A stretch of 64,000 bases of DNA, from contig NZ_JACCBI010000001.1 in assembly GCF_013407835.1 (NCBI RefSeq), positions 1,302,001 to 1,366,000 on the forward strand, in the 5' to 3' direction. Each line of letters begins with the position of its first letter. Position 1 is the first letter of the stretch. The notes under the pieces were generated by a model. It had not been told where the DNA came from, did not search any database, and saw nothing but the letters and a program-made list of their open reading frames with translations. The DNA is from Agromyces atrinae (GTDB taxonomy: Bacteria; Actinomycetota; Actinomycetes; Actinomycetales; Microbacteriaceae). Positions 41,967 to 50,022 of this stretch are shown piece by piece. The translations under genes and the position numbers were made by a program.

Positions 41967-42851
41967 GTCTCGGGGGCTCAGGAGGTACTCGGTGAAGGCG
42001 CGCGTCTCGTCGGCATCGACCGGCACGGGGCGACCGTCGATCGCTGTGATGGGCGCGGCGAGGCGCACGCTCGAGACGAGCCACGCGGCATCGGCCGATT
42101 CGAGGTCGGCGACGGGGATCTCGCGGTACTCGGCCGGCTTGCCGGATGCCTCGATGTGCTCGAAGAGACTCATCTGCGTCGTGCCGTGGAGGATCGCCCC
42201 GCTCGGAGCGGGGGTCGAGTACACCTCGCCGTGGCGGAGGATGACGGACGACGTCGGCCCCTCCATGACGAAGCCGTCGCTCGAGACGAAGATCGTGTCG
42301 TCGGCGCCGCGGCGCGCGGCCTCGCGCAGCGCCGCCATGTTGACCGCGTAGGAGAGGGTCTTCGCTCCGAGCAGCAGCCAGGGCGCGCGTTCGGCCGCGA
42401 GACGGTCGTAGCCGCGGTCGAGCGTGACGACGCGGATGCCGTCGACGCGTACGGCGGAGAAGTCGGGGGCCGACTGGGCGACGAGCCATGCCGTCGGAGC
42501 CGGACCGTGCTCGACTCCGCGGCTCAGCACGAGCTTGATCGAGAACTCCCCCGTCGCGGGAAGGGCCGAGACCGCCCGCTCGATGGCTGCGGTCCACTGG
42601 GCGACGTTCGGGGCGGCGAGGTCGCAGATGCGCGCGGAGTTGCGGAGTCTCTCGAGGTGAGGCCCGGCCTCCTGCGCGTGGCCGTCGACCACGCCGATGG
42701 TCTCGAAGATGCCGTCGCCGCGCTGCGTGCTGAGCTCGCCGACGCGCAGGGCGGGCTCGGTCGCGGCGACCCCGGTGAAGGTGTCGGCGAAGTCGGTGCG
42801 GGTGTCATCGGCTGCGACGGGGTGGATCAGCAGCGTGAGGAGAGCGGACAT
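41964..42851 (-). CDS. Class IV aminotransferase, aminodeoxychorismate lyase type
   Basis: A 295-residue fold-type IV PLP enzyme. The catalytic Lys is in LLLGAKTLSYAVNMAALREA near residue 168, the phosphate loop in DGFVMEGPTSSVILR near 203, and QRGDGIFETIGV near 45 is the usual substrate-loop segment. The GDGIFET and GAKTLSY pattern favours 4-amino-4-deoxychorismate lyase (folate synthesis) over a branched-chain aminotransferase, but without pabB next to it this stays open. The ATG is 6 nt after TAGAGT, indicating a leaderless mRNA. Confidence 0.82.
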   Translation of the reverse strand: MSALLTLLIHPVAADDTRTDFADTFTGVAATEPALRVGELSTQRGDGIFETIGVVDGHAQEAGPHLERLRNSARICDLAAPNVAQWTAAIERAVSALPATGEFSIKLVLSRGVEHGPAPTAWLVAQSAPDFSAVRVDGIRVVTLDRGYDRLAAERAPWLLLGAKTLSYAVNMAALREAARRGADDTIFVSSDGFVMEGPTSSVILRHGEVYSTPAPSGAILHGTTQMSLFEHIEASGKPAEYREIPVADLESADAAWLVSSVRLAAPITAIDGRPVPVDADETRAFTEYLLSPRD

Positions 42852-42857
42852 GTCTCG

Positions 42858-42863
42858 ACTCTA
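42858..42863 (-). promoter_or_regulatory. -10 box of the class IV aminotransferase gene (leaderless)
   Basis: On the minus strand TAGAGT, then 6 nt, then the ATG at 42851. Confidence 0.55.
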
Positions 42864-43063
42864 CGCGGGCATGAGTATGGCCGGACCGCAGAACGCCTCT
42901 CGGCGCGAGGCCGCTCGAAGCGGCAAGTATTGGAGCCCGGGGTTACTGCGATCCGGCCACACTCAGTCTAAACCACATGTCGGGCGCGATCATTCCCGCG
43001 CGGCATCTCGAGCGTCATCCCTCACCGGATTCCGACGCCCGTGCGCGGGTCGTGCACCCCGCC

Positions 43064-43106
43064 GGAGTGCCGCTCGTCGCGCGGAGTTCCGCTCGATCGG
43101 CACTCC
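43064..43106. repeat. Intergenic inverted repeat, copy B
   Basis: GGAGTGCC and GGCACTCC are inverted ends around a GCTCG...GGAGTTCC...GCTCG centre, followed by CCCCGCGCGCC. It parallels copy A at 37530-37588. The 291-nt spacer 42864-43154 holds no gene; CCGGATTCCGACGCCC at 43025 resembles other intergenic words. The spacer separates two minus-strand genes. Confidence 0.55.
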
Positions 43107-43154
43107 CCCGCGCGCCCCGAACTCGATCGGGAGAATCAATCGACGACGGATGAC

Positions 43155-43784
43155 TCAGTCGAGCGAATCCGTTCGCCACAGCCGCGCACACGAGGTGAGC
43201 TCGGCGGCGAGTTCGGAGAGTCGGAGGGCACGGCGGGTGAGTTCGCCCGCGCGGATGTCGTCGGTGGCGTCAGCAGCATCGGCGACCTCGGTCATGCCGA
43301 TCGCCGTGACGCGAGCGAATGCCGCGGCCCGATCGAGGGCGACGGCGAAGTCACCCGCGAAGAGTCCGCGCAGGATGCGATCGGCGACGTCGACGACTTC
43401 GGCCGCTCCCACGGGAGTCGCCGCCCCCGCCACGACGGTGTCGATCGTCGTCGAGACCTCGGCGCCGCGACTGTAGTAGTAGCTCGTGCCGTCGGGATCC
43501 TGGCGGATGAGAGCGCGCAGGAGATAGATGCGCCAGAGCGCGCCCGGCAGGCTGCGCGCCGACGAGTGCGACCAGAGCTCGGCGATCGCGTCGATGCCAT
43601 TCGCGTCGGTGTAGGCGACGAGTCGCTCGATGACCTCGGGGTCGGGATCGTCGCGCACGCGCGAGAGGAGAGCGCTCGCCGTGTCGTGCGTCGTGCGGCT
43701 CAGGATGGCCGGGTCTTCCCCTCCGAAGTAGCCGTCGAACCGGGAGGGAGTGAAGCGCGTGGGCTTGTGGAAATCTGCAGCCAT
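43155..43784 (-). CDS. Conserved hypothetical protein of actinobacteria
   Basis: A 209-residue soluble, largely helical protein with no recognised catalytic motif. Notable are an N-terminal FHKPTRFTPSRFDGYFGGEDPAIL, a central HSSARSLPGALWRIYLLRALIRQDPDG near residue 75 and a long Ala-rich C-terminal half. I recall similar actinobacterial proteins being labelled as RNA polymerase beta subunits, a label the sequence does not support. TAGAGT lies 9 nt before the ATG, so the leader would be only about 2-3 nt. It is divergent from the 109-residue gene. Confidence 0.7.
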   Translation of the reverse strand: MAADFHKPTRFTPSRFDGYFGGEDPAILSRTTHDTASALLSRVRDDPDPEVIERLVAYTDANGIDAIAELWSHSSARSLPGALWRIYLLRALIRQDPDGTSYYYSRGAEVSTTIDTVVAGAATPVGAAEVVDVADRILRGLFAGDFAVALDRAAAFARVTAIGMTEVADAADATDDIRAGELTRRALRLSELAAELTSCARLWRTDSLD

Positions 43785-43838
43785 GACTGAAGCACTCTAC
43801 CCGCGATCCGTGCGCCCCTCGCCGGTTCGTGCGGTTGA

Positions 43839-44168
43839 ATGATATCCGTGATCGCCAATACTCGGACGGCTCGACTGCGGAGCGAGATGATGCGTCGGAT
43901 GAGCGACGGCTGGGGTCTCATCGAGCGCACGGAGTTCGCGATGACGATGGGACACCTCGTCACGCCGCCAGCCTGGCGGATCGCGCTCGACGTCATCAAT
44001 CCGCTCGCGTGGATCATCGGAGCCGGAACGTACCCCGAAGTCTTCCGCACGTTGCATGTGACGGTCGATGAGGACGGCACGCTCACGCGCACCACGACAG
44101 GAGAGATTCCTCCGCGCTGGACGAACAAGCGTTCATGGGAGGTTCCCGACGGGATCGTCACCCTGTGA
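43839..44168 (+). CDS. Hypothetical protein, 109 residues
   Basis: A short protein of unknown function. It has a basic N-terminus (TRTARLRSEMMRRMSDGW), a moderately hydrophobic stretch at about residues 45-65 (AWRIALDVINPLAWIIGAG) that could touch the membrane, and a charged C-terminus VDEDGTLTRTTTGEIPPRW. No domain is recognised. The first ATG is used; a GTG three codons later is possible. It lies between the divergent 209-residue gene and a tRNA gene on the other strand. Confidence 0.6.
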   Translation: MISVIANTRTARLRSEMMRRMSDGWGLIERTEFAMTMGHLVTPPAWRIALDVINPLAWIIGAGTYPEVFRTLHVTVDEDGTLTRTTTGEIPPRWTNKRSWEVPDGIVTL

Positions 44169-44183
44169 TGCTGCCGTGCGCAG

Positions 44184-44257
44184 TGCCCCCCCAGGGGCTC
44201 GAACCCTGGACCCACGGATTAAAAGTCCGTTGCTCTAACCAACTGAGCTAGGGGGGC
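44184..44257 (-). tRNA. tRNA-Lys (anticodon UUU)
   Basis: On the minus strand a 74-nt cloverleaf: acceptor GCCCCCC paired with GGGGGGC, D-arm GCTC...GAGC with the conserved AG and GG, anticodon loop CTTTTAA with anticodon TTT, T-loop TTCGAGC closed by CAGGG/CCCTG, and discriminator A. CCA is not encoded. No attachment-site repeat or integrase is next to it. Confidence 0.97.
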
Positions 44258-44307
44258 CAACAACGTCAATCCTGCCAGAAGTGGTCGCAGGACGTGACGC
44301 CCGCGTG

Positions 44308-45105
44308 CTACTCGACCGGGCGGAACCAGGGCGGGTAGACGACGACACGGAGCGAGTGGCCGCTGCCGCGCAGTGCGTCGCGCACGACGTCGCGCACCTT
44401 GTCGTTCGCGACGCCGATGACGGTGAACGAGTCGAGCGGCACGGCTTCGTGGATCAGGAGCTCGGCCTCGAGGATCGCATCGGACTCGTCGTCGCCGATG
44501 AGGCGTACGAGCAGGCGGCGGGCCTCGTCCTCGCTCGTCGAGACGCGCGCGTCGGGGTCTGCGGCATCGCGGTCGGTCACGACGTAGTCGTCTCCGATAC
44601 CGGCGATCGCGGCGACGAGCACGACGAAGTCGGTCGCCGACAGTTCGACGGCGGCGTCGGTGAGGCGGGAGTCGCCCTCGTTCGTGCGGATGGCCGCCCA
44701 CGTGCTGCCGTCGGGCGTCAGGTGGAAGGGCACGAACTCGGCGATCGCACGGCCGTCGGCGATCGTCTGACGGCGCACCTCGCGCTGGAGGCTCGACGAG
44801 ACGTCGATCGCCGGCGTCGCGGCGTTCGCGGCCGAGACGTCGGCCAGCACACCGCCGGCCTCGAGGATGCCGGCCAGGTTGTCGATGTGCGTGACGTGAT
44901 AGAGCCGCTGGTCGTTCACACGAACGGGCGGGCGCGCGGGCGCACCGGGGGTGCGGCTCGCGGGACGGGAACGCGGAGTCGAGCTGGCCCCGGGGGCACG
45001 GGTCGTGCGAACACGGGCGACCGGTTCAGCCTTGACGGGCTCGGGAGGAGGGAAGCAGATCGCACACAGCCCGTCATCGAACCCGTGGATGCATTCGTCG
45101 CCCAC
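44308..45105 (-). CDS. DarT-like (DUF4433) ssDNA thymidine ADP-ribosyltransferase family protein
   Basis: A 265-residue protein. The N-terminus has CIHGFDDGLCAICFPP (C-x-H...C-x-x-C), a small probable zinc site, then a Pro/Arg-rich linker to residue 65. The DarT domain starts at LYHVTHIDNLAGILEAGGVLAD (NAD-binding region) and continues with FVPFHLTPDGSTWAAI and, near residue 215, AILEAELLIHEAVPLDSF, where DarT enzymes have the catalytic Glu. DarT modifies thymidines in single-stranded DNA. No DarG macrodomain antitoxin is adjacent. The GTG has AAAGGTG upstream. It lies between tRNA-Lys and DUF445. Confidence 0.78.
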   Translation of the reverse strand: MGDECIHGFDDGLCAICFPPPEPVKAEPVARVRTTRAPGASSTPRSRPASRTPGAPARPPVRVNDQRLYHVTHIDNLAGILEAGGVLADVSAANAATPAIDVSSSLQREVRRQTIADGRAIAEFVPFHLTPDGSTWAAIRTNEGDSRLTDAAVELSATDFVVLVAAIAGIGDDYVVTDRDAADPDARVSTSEDEARRLLVRLIGDDESDAILEAELLIHEAVPLDSFTVIGVANDKVRDVVRDALRGSGHSLRVVVYPPWFRPVE

Positions 45106-45168
45106 GGCAACACCTTTCGATCACGCGGCATCCTCCCGCAGATCGGGAGACCACCCTCCCACGTTAGT

Positions 45169-46446
45169 TCAGCCGAGCACTGCTCGCAGACCGCTCGCGA
45201 CGGCGAAGATCGCCAGACCCGCCAACGCGCCCACGACCGTGCCGTTGATCCGGATGAACTGCAGGTCGCGACCGACCTGCAGTTCGAGCTTCTCCGACGT
45301 CTCTTGCGGGTCCCACTTCTCGATGGTGTCGGTGATGACGCTCGCGATGTCGCTTAGATGATTCGCGACCAGATAGCACGCGGCATCCGTTGCCCACGCG
45401 TCGATCTTCGCGGCGAGCGTCGCGTCGGTGCGGAGCCGTTCCCCGATGTCGCCGAGTGCCCGCACGATGCCTCGGCGGAGGTCGCTGTCGGGGTCGGTGA
45501 GCGAAGCGTCGAGCGTCTCGGAGACCGCGGCCCACGCCTCGACGGCGAACTCGTGAACGCGCGGGCTCGCCGAGACGTCGGACTTGAGCTTCTCGACGCG
45601 CTCGATCGTGGCGTCGTCGTTCTGCAGGTCGGTGAAGAGTCCGTCGAGATAGCGGTCGGCCGCGAGCCGGAGGGGATGTTCGGGATCGGCGCGAACCGCT
45701 GCCACGAACCGCAGCGCCTCGCGATACGCCCGATCGTCGACGAGCTTGTCGACGACCCGCGGCACCCAGCGCGGCAGACGATTCGAGACGGATTCACCGA
45801 AGGCCTCGGGGTGCGCCTCGAGCCAGCGCTCGAGAGTGTCGAGGCCGGCGTCGATGAGGGGCGTCTGCTGCCCGGCCACGAGCATCCGCTCGCCCAACCG
45901 GCCGAGCGTCGGCGCCCACTCCGGTTCGAGGAGGTGACGGCGGGCGAGCTTCTCGACCAGCGCCTGGACGTCGGAGTCGTCGAGGAGGGAGAGCACGCCG
46001 CCGAGTGCCGTCGCGGCTTCGCGCGAGACTCGCTCGGCGTTCTCGGGACGGCGGAGCCAGTCACCGAGTCCGCGAGCGATGCCGATCGATTCGAGCTTCT
46101 GCCGCACGACGGCGTCCGACAGGAACTCCGTCTCGACGAACGTTCCGAGCGTGCGACCGATCTCGTTCTTCCTGCGCGGGATGATCGCCGTATGCGGGAT
46201 CTTCAGACCGAGCGGATGACGGAAGAGAGCGGTCACCGCGAACCAGTCGGCGAGGGCACCCACCATCGCGCCCTCGGCTGCCGCGCGGACATATGCCCAA
46301 CCCGGCATGCTCGGCTCGAGAGCGAAGGCCAGCACGAAGATCGCTGTCGCGACGAAGAACAATCCCGTGGCAAGTCGCTTCATCGTGCGCAGCGCGGCCG
46401 CACGGTCGGCGTCTGCCTCCGTGAGCAGCGCGCCGCGGAGGGTCAC
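45169..46446 (-). CDS. DUF445 domain-containing membrane protein
   Basis: A 425-residue DUF445/YjiN-like protein. One helix near residue 25-45 (LATGLFFVATAIFVLAFAL) and one at the extreme C-terminus (GTVVGALAGLAIFAVASGL) flank a long helical middle. The conserved segment AAAEGAMVGALADWFAVTALFRHPLGLKIPHTAIIPRRK near residue 60 defines the family; its role is not established. The GTG overlaps the rskA stop (GTGA), so it is part of the sigK-rskA operon here. Confidence 0.85.
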   Translation of the reverse strand: MTLRGALLTEADADRAAALRTMKRLATGLFFVATAIFVLAFALEPSMPGWAYVRAAAEGAMVGALADWFAVTALFRHPLGLKIPHTAIIPRRKNEIGRTLGTFVETEFLSDAVVRQKLESIGIARGLGDWLRRPENAERVSREAATALGGVLSLLDDSDVQALVEKLARRHLLEPEWAPTLGRLGERMLVAGQQTPLIDAGLDTLERWLEAHPEAFGESVSNRLPRWVPRVVDKLVDDRAYREALRFVAAVRADPEHPLRLAADRYLDGLFTDLQNDDATIERVEKLKSDVSASPRVHEFAVEAWAAVSETLDASLTDPDSDLRRGIVRALGDIGERLRTDATLAAKIDAWATDAACYLVANHLSDIASVITDTIEKWDPQETSEKLELQVGRDLQFIRINGTVVGALAGLAIFAVASGLRAVLG

Positions 46447-47252
46447 GTCTGGACGACGACGATCGGGTCGGTGGTGGGAGCGGGCGAACCGCCCTCGGGC
46501 TCGACGGTGACGCCGATCGCGGGCGATCCGGAGTTCTCACCCTCGAGCACGCGCCAGGTGGAGCCGTCGTCGCCGGGCTCGAACGTTCCGGCTGGCACTG
46601 CTCCCGAGTCGTCGATGAACCAGAGTTCGTACGTCTGACCGTCGGCGGGCTGGGGCATGCCCTCGACCATGACCGCGGCGCGACCGAGTTCGGCCGACCA
46701 CAGCACGGTGACCTCTCCGCCGCCGGCGACCTCGCTCGTGAACGTCGTCGCGTCGGCAGCGGCCTGGATGCTCGTCAGCTCGTGCTGCGCACCCCAACCG
46801 GTCGGGCCGGGCCAGTTGACTCCGACGATCGATCCGGCGATCGCTGCGACCGAGGCTGCAGCGAGGCCGAGAACGGCTCCCGGGGAACGGAACCAGCGTC
46901 GCTTCGCCTCGGACTCGGCTCGTCCCGGCGCACGCGGTGCGGGCTCGGCCACCGGCTCGACGACGGGCGCTGACTCGGAGGAGACGTTCGACGCGTCATC
47001 CCCCTGCGGCGCGAGCTGCGGAAGGCCCTGGATCTTCGCGAAGATGTCGGCCTTGAGCGAGGGCGGAGGCGTGACGGCGTCGAGTCCTCCGAGGAGGGCG
47101 GCCGTGTCGGCGAAGCCCGCGGCCTCGGCCCGAAGCTCGTCCGACGAGGCGAGAGCGAGCTCGAAGCGCTCCTTCTCCTCGGCGCTCAGCGCGTCGAGAG
47201 AGTAGGCGCCACTCAGACCGTCGTCTCCATCGTTCCTGCGTACGTCGTTCAT
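46443..47252 (-). CDS. rskA: Anti-sigma-K factor RskA
   Basis: A 269-residue single-pass anti-sigma factor. The N-terminal zinc-less anti-sigma domain starts with GAYSLDALSAEEKERFELAL, a helix spans about residues 128-148 (AVLGLAAASVAAIAGSIVGV), and the outer RskA domain has VEGMPQPADGQTYELWFIDDSGAVPAGTF. In mycobacteria RskA holds SigK until regulated proteolysis. It overlaps sigK and the DUF445 gene by 4 nt each. Confidence 0.92.
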   Translation of the reverse strand: MNDVRRNDGDDGLSGAYSLDALSAEEKERFELALASSDELRAEAAGFADTAALLGGLDAVTPPPSLKADIFAKIQGLPQLAPQGDDASNVSSESAPVVEPVAEPAPRAPGRAESEAKRRWFRSPGAVLGLAAASVAAIAGSIVGVNWPGPTGWGAQHELTSIQAAADATTFTSEVAGGGEVTVLWSAELGRAAVMVEGMPQPADGQTYELWFIDDSGAVPAGTFEPGDDGSTWRVLEGENSGSPAIGVTVEPEGGSPAPTTDPIVVVQT

Positions 47253-47839
47253 GCCGTCACCCCCAACGCGTCTCTCAGTCGAATCATTCCGTCACGGATT
47301 CTCGTCTTGACCGTGCCGAGCGGCACGCTCAGTTGTGTCGCGATCTCACTCTGCGTGAGTCCGCCGTAGTAGGCCAGCGATATCGCCTGCCTCTGCATAT
47401 CGGTCAGCTCGCCGAGCGCTCGCTGAACGCGTTCGTGCTCGACCTTGATCTCTGCGGCCTCGGACACCGAGTCGATGGGCGCCTCGAGGTCGCGGATTCC
47501 GATCGTCATGTCGCGGACCCGCGAGGCCTGAGCCGAGCGGATGCGGTCGACGGCGCGGCGGTGCGCGAGCGTGAAGAGCCACGACAACGCGCTGCCCTTC
47601 TCGGCGGCGAACCGCGGGGCCGTCTGCCAGATTTCGAGGAACACTTCCTGAGTCACCTCCTCCGCTTGCGATTGGTCGATAAGCAATCGTCGTACCAAGC
47701 CGAAGATACGAGCTGCGACTTGGTCGTACAGTTCGCTGAAAGCCGCCTGGTCGCCGCCGGCGACCCGCTGTAGGAGGATCTCGATCGGCGCCCGGACGGG
47801 AACATCGTGATCGGTCTCTCGTGACACGAGTTCCAGCAT
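47249..47839 (-). CDS. sigK: ECF RNA polymerase sigma factor SigK
   Basis: A 196-residue extracytoplasmic-function sigma factor. Region 2 has [21 protein letters not shown] and [18 protein letters not shown] near residue 60; region 4 has [44 protein letters not shown] near residue 150. Together with rskA downstream and a fasciclin gene across the intergenic region it reproduces the sigK-rskA/mpt83-mpt70 grouping of M. tuberculosis. The ATG is 6 nt after the CGAATA of its own SigK-type promoter, so it should be autoregulated and leaderless. Confidence 0.93.
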   Translation of the reverse strand: MLELVSRETDHDVPVRAPIEILLQRVAGGDQAAFSELYDQVAARIFGLVRRLLIDQSQAEEVTQEVFLEIWQTAPRFAAEKGSALSWLFTLAHRRAVDRIRSAQASRVRDMTIGIRDLEAPIDSVSEAAEIKVEHERVQRALGELTDMQRQAISLAYYGGLTQSEIATQLSVPLGTVKTRIRDGMIRLRDALGVTA

Positions 47840-47845
47840 GTCAGG

Positions 47846-47874
47846 TATTCGTGCTGATCACGGTTTCGGATTGG
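47846..47874 (-). promoter_or_regulatory. SigK-type promoter of sigK
   Basis: On the minus strand CCAATCC-N16-CGAATA, 6 nt before the ATG. It matches the fasciclin gene promoter (CCCATCC-N16-CGAAAC) in sequence and spacing and is similar to the SigK consensus of mycobacteria as I remember it. Confidence 0.7.
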
Positions 47875-48130
47875 CCGAGTCGCAACATTTTCCGCGTCAT
47901 CCGGTTCGTAATTCAGGCGCACCATCGTGTCGAGCCCCGAATTCCCCACTCGAGAGGGCGACACGCCGCGCACCGACCTGAATTGCGAACGGGCAGACGG
48001 GGCAAATGGTGCGCGCGGCGAGGGGAGCCGAGCGACAGGCGGCAGCCGGGGCACCGAGAATTCGCCCTCCGCATAAGAGAGGTGCGTGACGCCCCGCGAC
48101 GCCGTGTGACGAAAAAAGTTTGGCCGATTT

Positions 48131-48159
48131 CCCATCCGCTCGCCCAGCCGCTCCGAAAC
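48131..48159 (+). promoter_or_regulatory. SigK-type promoter of the fasciclin gene
   Basis: CCCATCC-N16-CGAAAC, with the predicted start about 55 nt before the fasciclin ATG. The rest of the 380-nt sigK-fasciclin spacer (47840-48219) holds no other gene; a GAAAAAAGTTT tract precedes the -35. Confidence 0.7.
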
Positions 48160-48219
48160 CCCATCACAGGCCCCGAACGGGCCGCGGCCGCAGCGGCCGT
48201 TCACCACAAGGAGAATCCC

Positions 48220-48876
48220 ATGCGTATCAAGTCCCGCACCACGTTCGCAGCCCTCTCGATCGCCGCCATCGCGGCCCTCGGCCTCGCCGGCTGTTCCTCG
48301 ACCGCTTCCACCGAGTCGGAAGACACCATGTCGCCGTCGATGGAGGCCAGCCCCTCGGAGACCACCGAGGCGATGGACCCGGCAGCCGACCTCGTCGGCT
48401 CGGGCTGCGCCGCCTACGCCGAAGCCGTGCCGGATGGCGCCGGATCGGTCGAGGGCATGTCGCTCGACCCCGTCGCGACCGCCGCGTCGAACAACCCGCT
48501 CCTGACGACCCTCGTCGCAGCGGTCTCCGGTCAGCTGAACCCTGACGTCAACCTCGTCGACACGCTGAACGGCTCGGAGTTCACCGTCTTCGCTCCGGTC
48601 GATGACGCGTTCGCCAAGATCGACCCTGCGACCATCGAGTCGCTCAAGACCGACTCGGCCACGCTGACCAAGATCCTCACGTACCACGTGGTCCCCGGCC
48701 AGATCGCTCCCGCTGACATCGACGGCGAGCAGACCACGGTCGAGGGTGGCACCGTGACCGTCACCGGTAGCGGCGACGACATCATGGTCAACGACGCCAA
48801 GGTCATCTGCGGTGGCGTGAAGACCGCCAACGCGACCGTGTACCTCATCGACTCGGTCCTCATGCCCACCATGTGA
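48220..48876 (+). CDS. Fasciclin-domain lipoprotein (MPT83/MPT70-like)
   Basis: A 218-residue exported lipoprotein. The signal peptide ends in a lipobox LAGC near residue 25, then a Ser/Thr/Glu-rich spacer and one FAS1 domain from about residue 75. The FAS1 H1 and H2 boxes are visible as [17 protein letters not shown] near residue 122 and [13 protein letters not shown] near 152, with [10 protein letters not shown] at the end. AAGGAG lies 6 nt before the ATG. In mycobacteria its relatives are major SigK targets; the shared promoter here supports the same link. Confidence 0.92.
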   Translation: MRIKSRTTFAALSIAAIAALGLAGCSSTASTESEDTMSPSMEASPSETTEAMDPAADLVGSGCAAYAEAVPDGAGSVEGMSLDPVATAASNNPLLTTLVAAVSGQLNPDVNLVDTLNGSEFTVFAPVDDAFAKIDPATIESLKTDSATLTKILTYHVVPGQIAPADIDGEQTTVEGGTVTVTGSGDDIMVNDAKVICGGVKTANATVYLIDSVLMPTM

Positions 48877-48898
48877 GCTGAGTAACACACTGAGGCTA

Positions 48899-48928
48899 GG
48901 GCCCTTCCTTCGGGAGGGGCCCTTCTTC
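48899..48928 (+). terminator. Terminator of the fasciclin gene
   Basis: GGGCCCTTCC-TTCG-GGAGGGGCCC, a 10-bp stem (one G-U) with a UUCG loop, followed by TTCTTC. Confidence 0.85.
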
Positions 48929-48964
48929 ATGCCCGAACGGCCGGACGTCCCCGGTCGTCGTGCC

Positions 48965-48998
48965 CGAACGGATGACGCGCGCGGGCGTCATCCGTTCG
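48965..48998. repeat. Perfect 14-bp inverted repeat with GGATGACGC arms
   Basis: CGAACGGATGACGC, a 6-nt GCGCGG loop and GCGTCATCCGTTCG. It lies between the convergent ends of the fasciclin and aldose epimerase genes and may end transcription without a U-tract. Confidence 0.65.
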
Positions 48999-49014
48999 CT
49001 TCGTCGTTCCCCGC

Positions 49015-49941
49015 TCAGGCGGGGGCGAACCCGTCGAAACGGATCGCCCACTTCACTTCGAGGCGCTCCCCCGGCGCCAGGCGCACGAGCCCACGCTCGG
49101 AGTTGAAGGCGTCGGCGGGAGCGGTCATGGGTTCGATGGCGACGGCGAGCTCGTGGCCCGGGTAGGCGCGACTCGTGAACACCTGGACGTAGCCGAAGCG
49201 GTCGTCGGCCTCGATCGCGACGCTCCGGCCGTCGGGCGCGGTGAGCGAATGGCGAGACGTTCCGTCTTCGATCGTCACCTCGCCCCAGGCGTCGTCGAGC
49301 GTCAGATCACCGACGCGCGCGCCGTCGCGCAGGTCGTAGGGCGTGCCGTCGACGGGCACCTCCGCGATCGGGAGCTTCCGCTCGTCGAGCTCGAACCGGC
49401 TCGCCGCACCGACTCGGAGGGTCAGATCGGCCGTCGGCACGTCGCCGATCGACAGGTACGGGTGAGCGCCGATCGCGACGGGGGCGGTGTCGTCGCCGAC
49501 GTTCTCGATGTAGTGGCTGACCTCGAGGCCGTCGCTCACGAGTTCGTAGTGCACGGCGGTGTCGAGGAGGAACGGGTAGCCGGGCTGCGGGTACACGGTC
49601 GCCGCGAGCGTCACCGAGTCGGCCTCGCGGGCGATGGCCGTGTAAGCCGTGTAGCGGAGGAGCCCGTGGATGGCGTTGCCGAGAGCCGGTTCGGTGAGGG
49701 CCAGCTGCTGCGTCGCTCCGTCGTGCTGCCACCGGCCGTCGCGGATGCGGTTCGGCCACGGAACGAGCACGATGCCGGAGCCCTGCGGCGGGCGCTGGTC
49801 GTCGGCGAAGCCGGGCACGAGGTCGACCTCGTCGATGCTGAGATGACGGATGCCTGCGGCGACGGCGGTGATCACGGCGCGGAGCTCGCCGCTCGCGGTC
49901 GCCGTTCGGAGCTCGAACTGCTCCCCGGTCGGATGATTCAT
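49015..49941 (-). CDS. Aldose 1-epimerase family protein
   Basis: A 308-residue galactose mutarotase-like beta-sandwich protein. Substrate contacts are recognisable: VPWPNRIRDGRW near residue 60, NAIHGLLRYTAY near 90 with the catalytic His, APVAIGAHPYLSIG near 163 with the second His, and AVAIEPMTAPADAFNSERGLVRLAPGE near 272 with the catalytic Glu. It interconverts sugar anomers and would feed GalK, encoded 5 kb away. TAGGCT lies 7 nt before the ATG, so the mRNA is probably leaderless. Confidence 0.9.
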   Translation of the reverse strand: MNHPTGEQFELRTATASGELRAVITAVAAGIRHLSIDEVDLVPGFADDQRPPQGSGIVLVPWPNRIRDGRWQHDGATQQLALTEPALGNAIHGLLRYTAYTAIAREADSVTLAATVYPQPGYPFLLDTAVHYELVSDGLEVSHYIENVGDDTAPVAIGAHPYLSIGDVPTADLTLRVGAASRFELDERKLPIAEVPVDGTPYDLRDGARVGDLTLDDAWGEVTIEDGTSRHSLTAPDGRSVAIEADDRFGYVQVFTSRAYPGHELAVAIEPMTAPADAFNSERGLVRLAPGERLEVKWAIRFDGFAPA

Positions 49942-49948
49942 GACGACA

Positions 49949-49954
49949 AGCCTA
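49949..49954 (-). promoter_or_regulatory. -10 box of the aldose epimerase gene (leaderless)
   Basis: On the minus strand TAGGCT, then 7 nt, then the ATG at 49941. TAGGCT-N6-ATG also precedes the gamma carbonic anhydrase gene at 58772. Confidence 0.5.
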
Positions 49955-50022
49955 GTGACGCGCGGCGGGCCCGCCGGGGGTGCGCGGGGAATGCCGCGCG
50001 CGCCACGACGTTGGCTTTGAGT

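Noticed and set aside
43155..43784. RNA polymerase beta subunit
   Set aside because: The sequence is 209 residues and shares no RpoB motif; this label, as I recall it for similar proteins, appears to be an inherited annotation error.
44118..44137. GAAC-AAGC-GTTC resembling an SOS (LexA) box
   Set aside because: It lies inside the coding end of the 109-residue gene and far from any promoter; an 8-base match is expected by chance.
44184..44257. tRNA-Lys as an integration site for a mobile element
   Set aside because: No integrase, no direct repeat of the tRNA end and no composition change next to it were seen.
48181..48205. GCCGCGGCCGCAGCGGCCG hairpin in the fasciclin leader as a riboswitch
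   Set aside because: It is a short GC-only palindrome without conserved aptamer elements.
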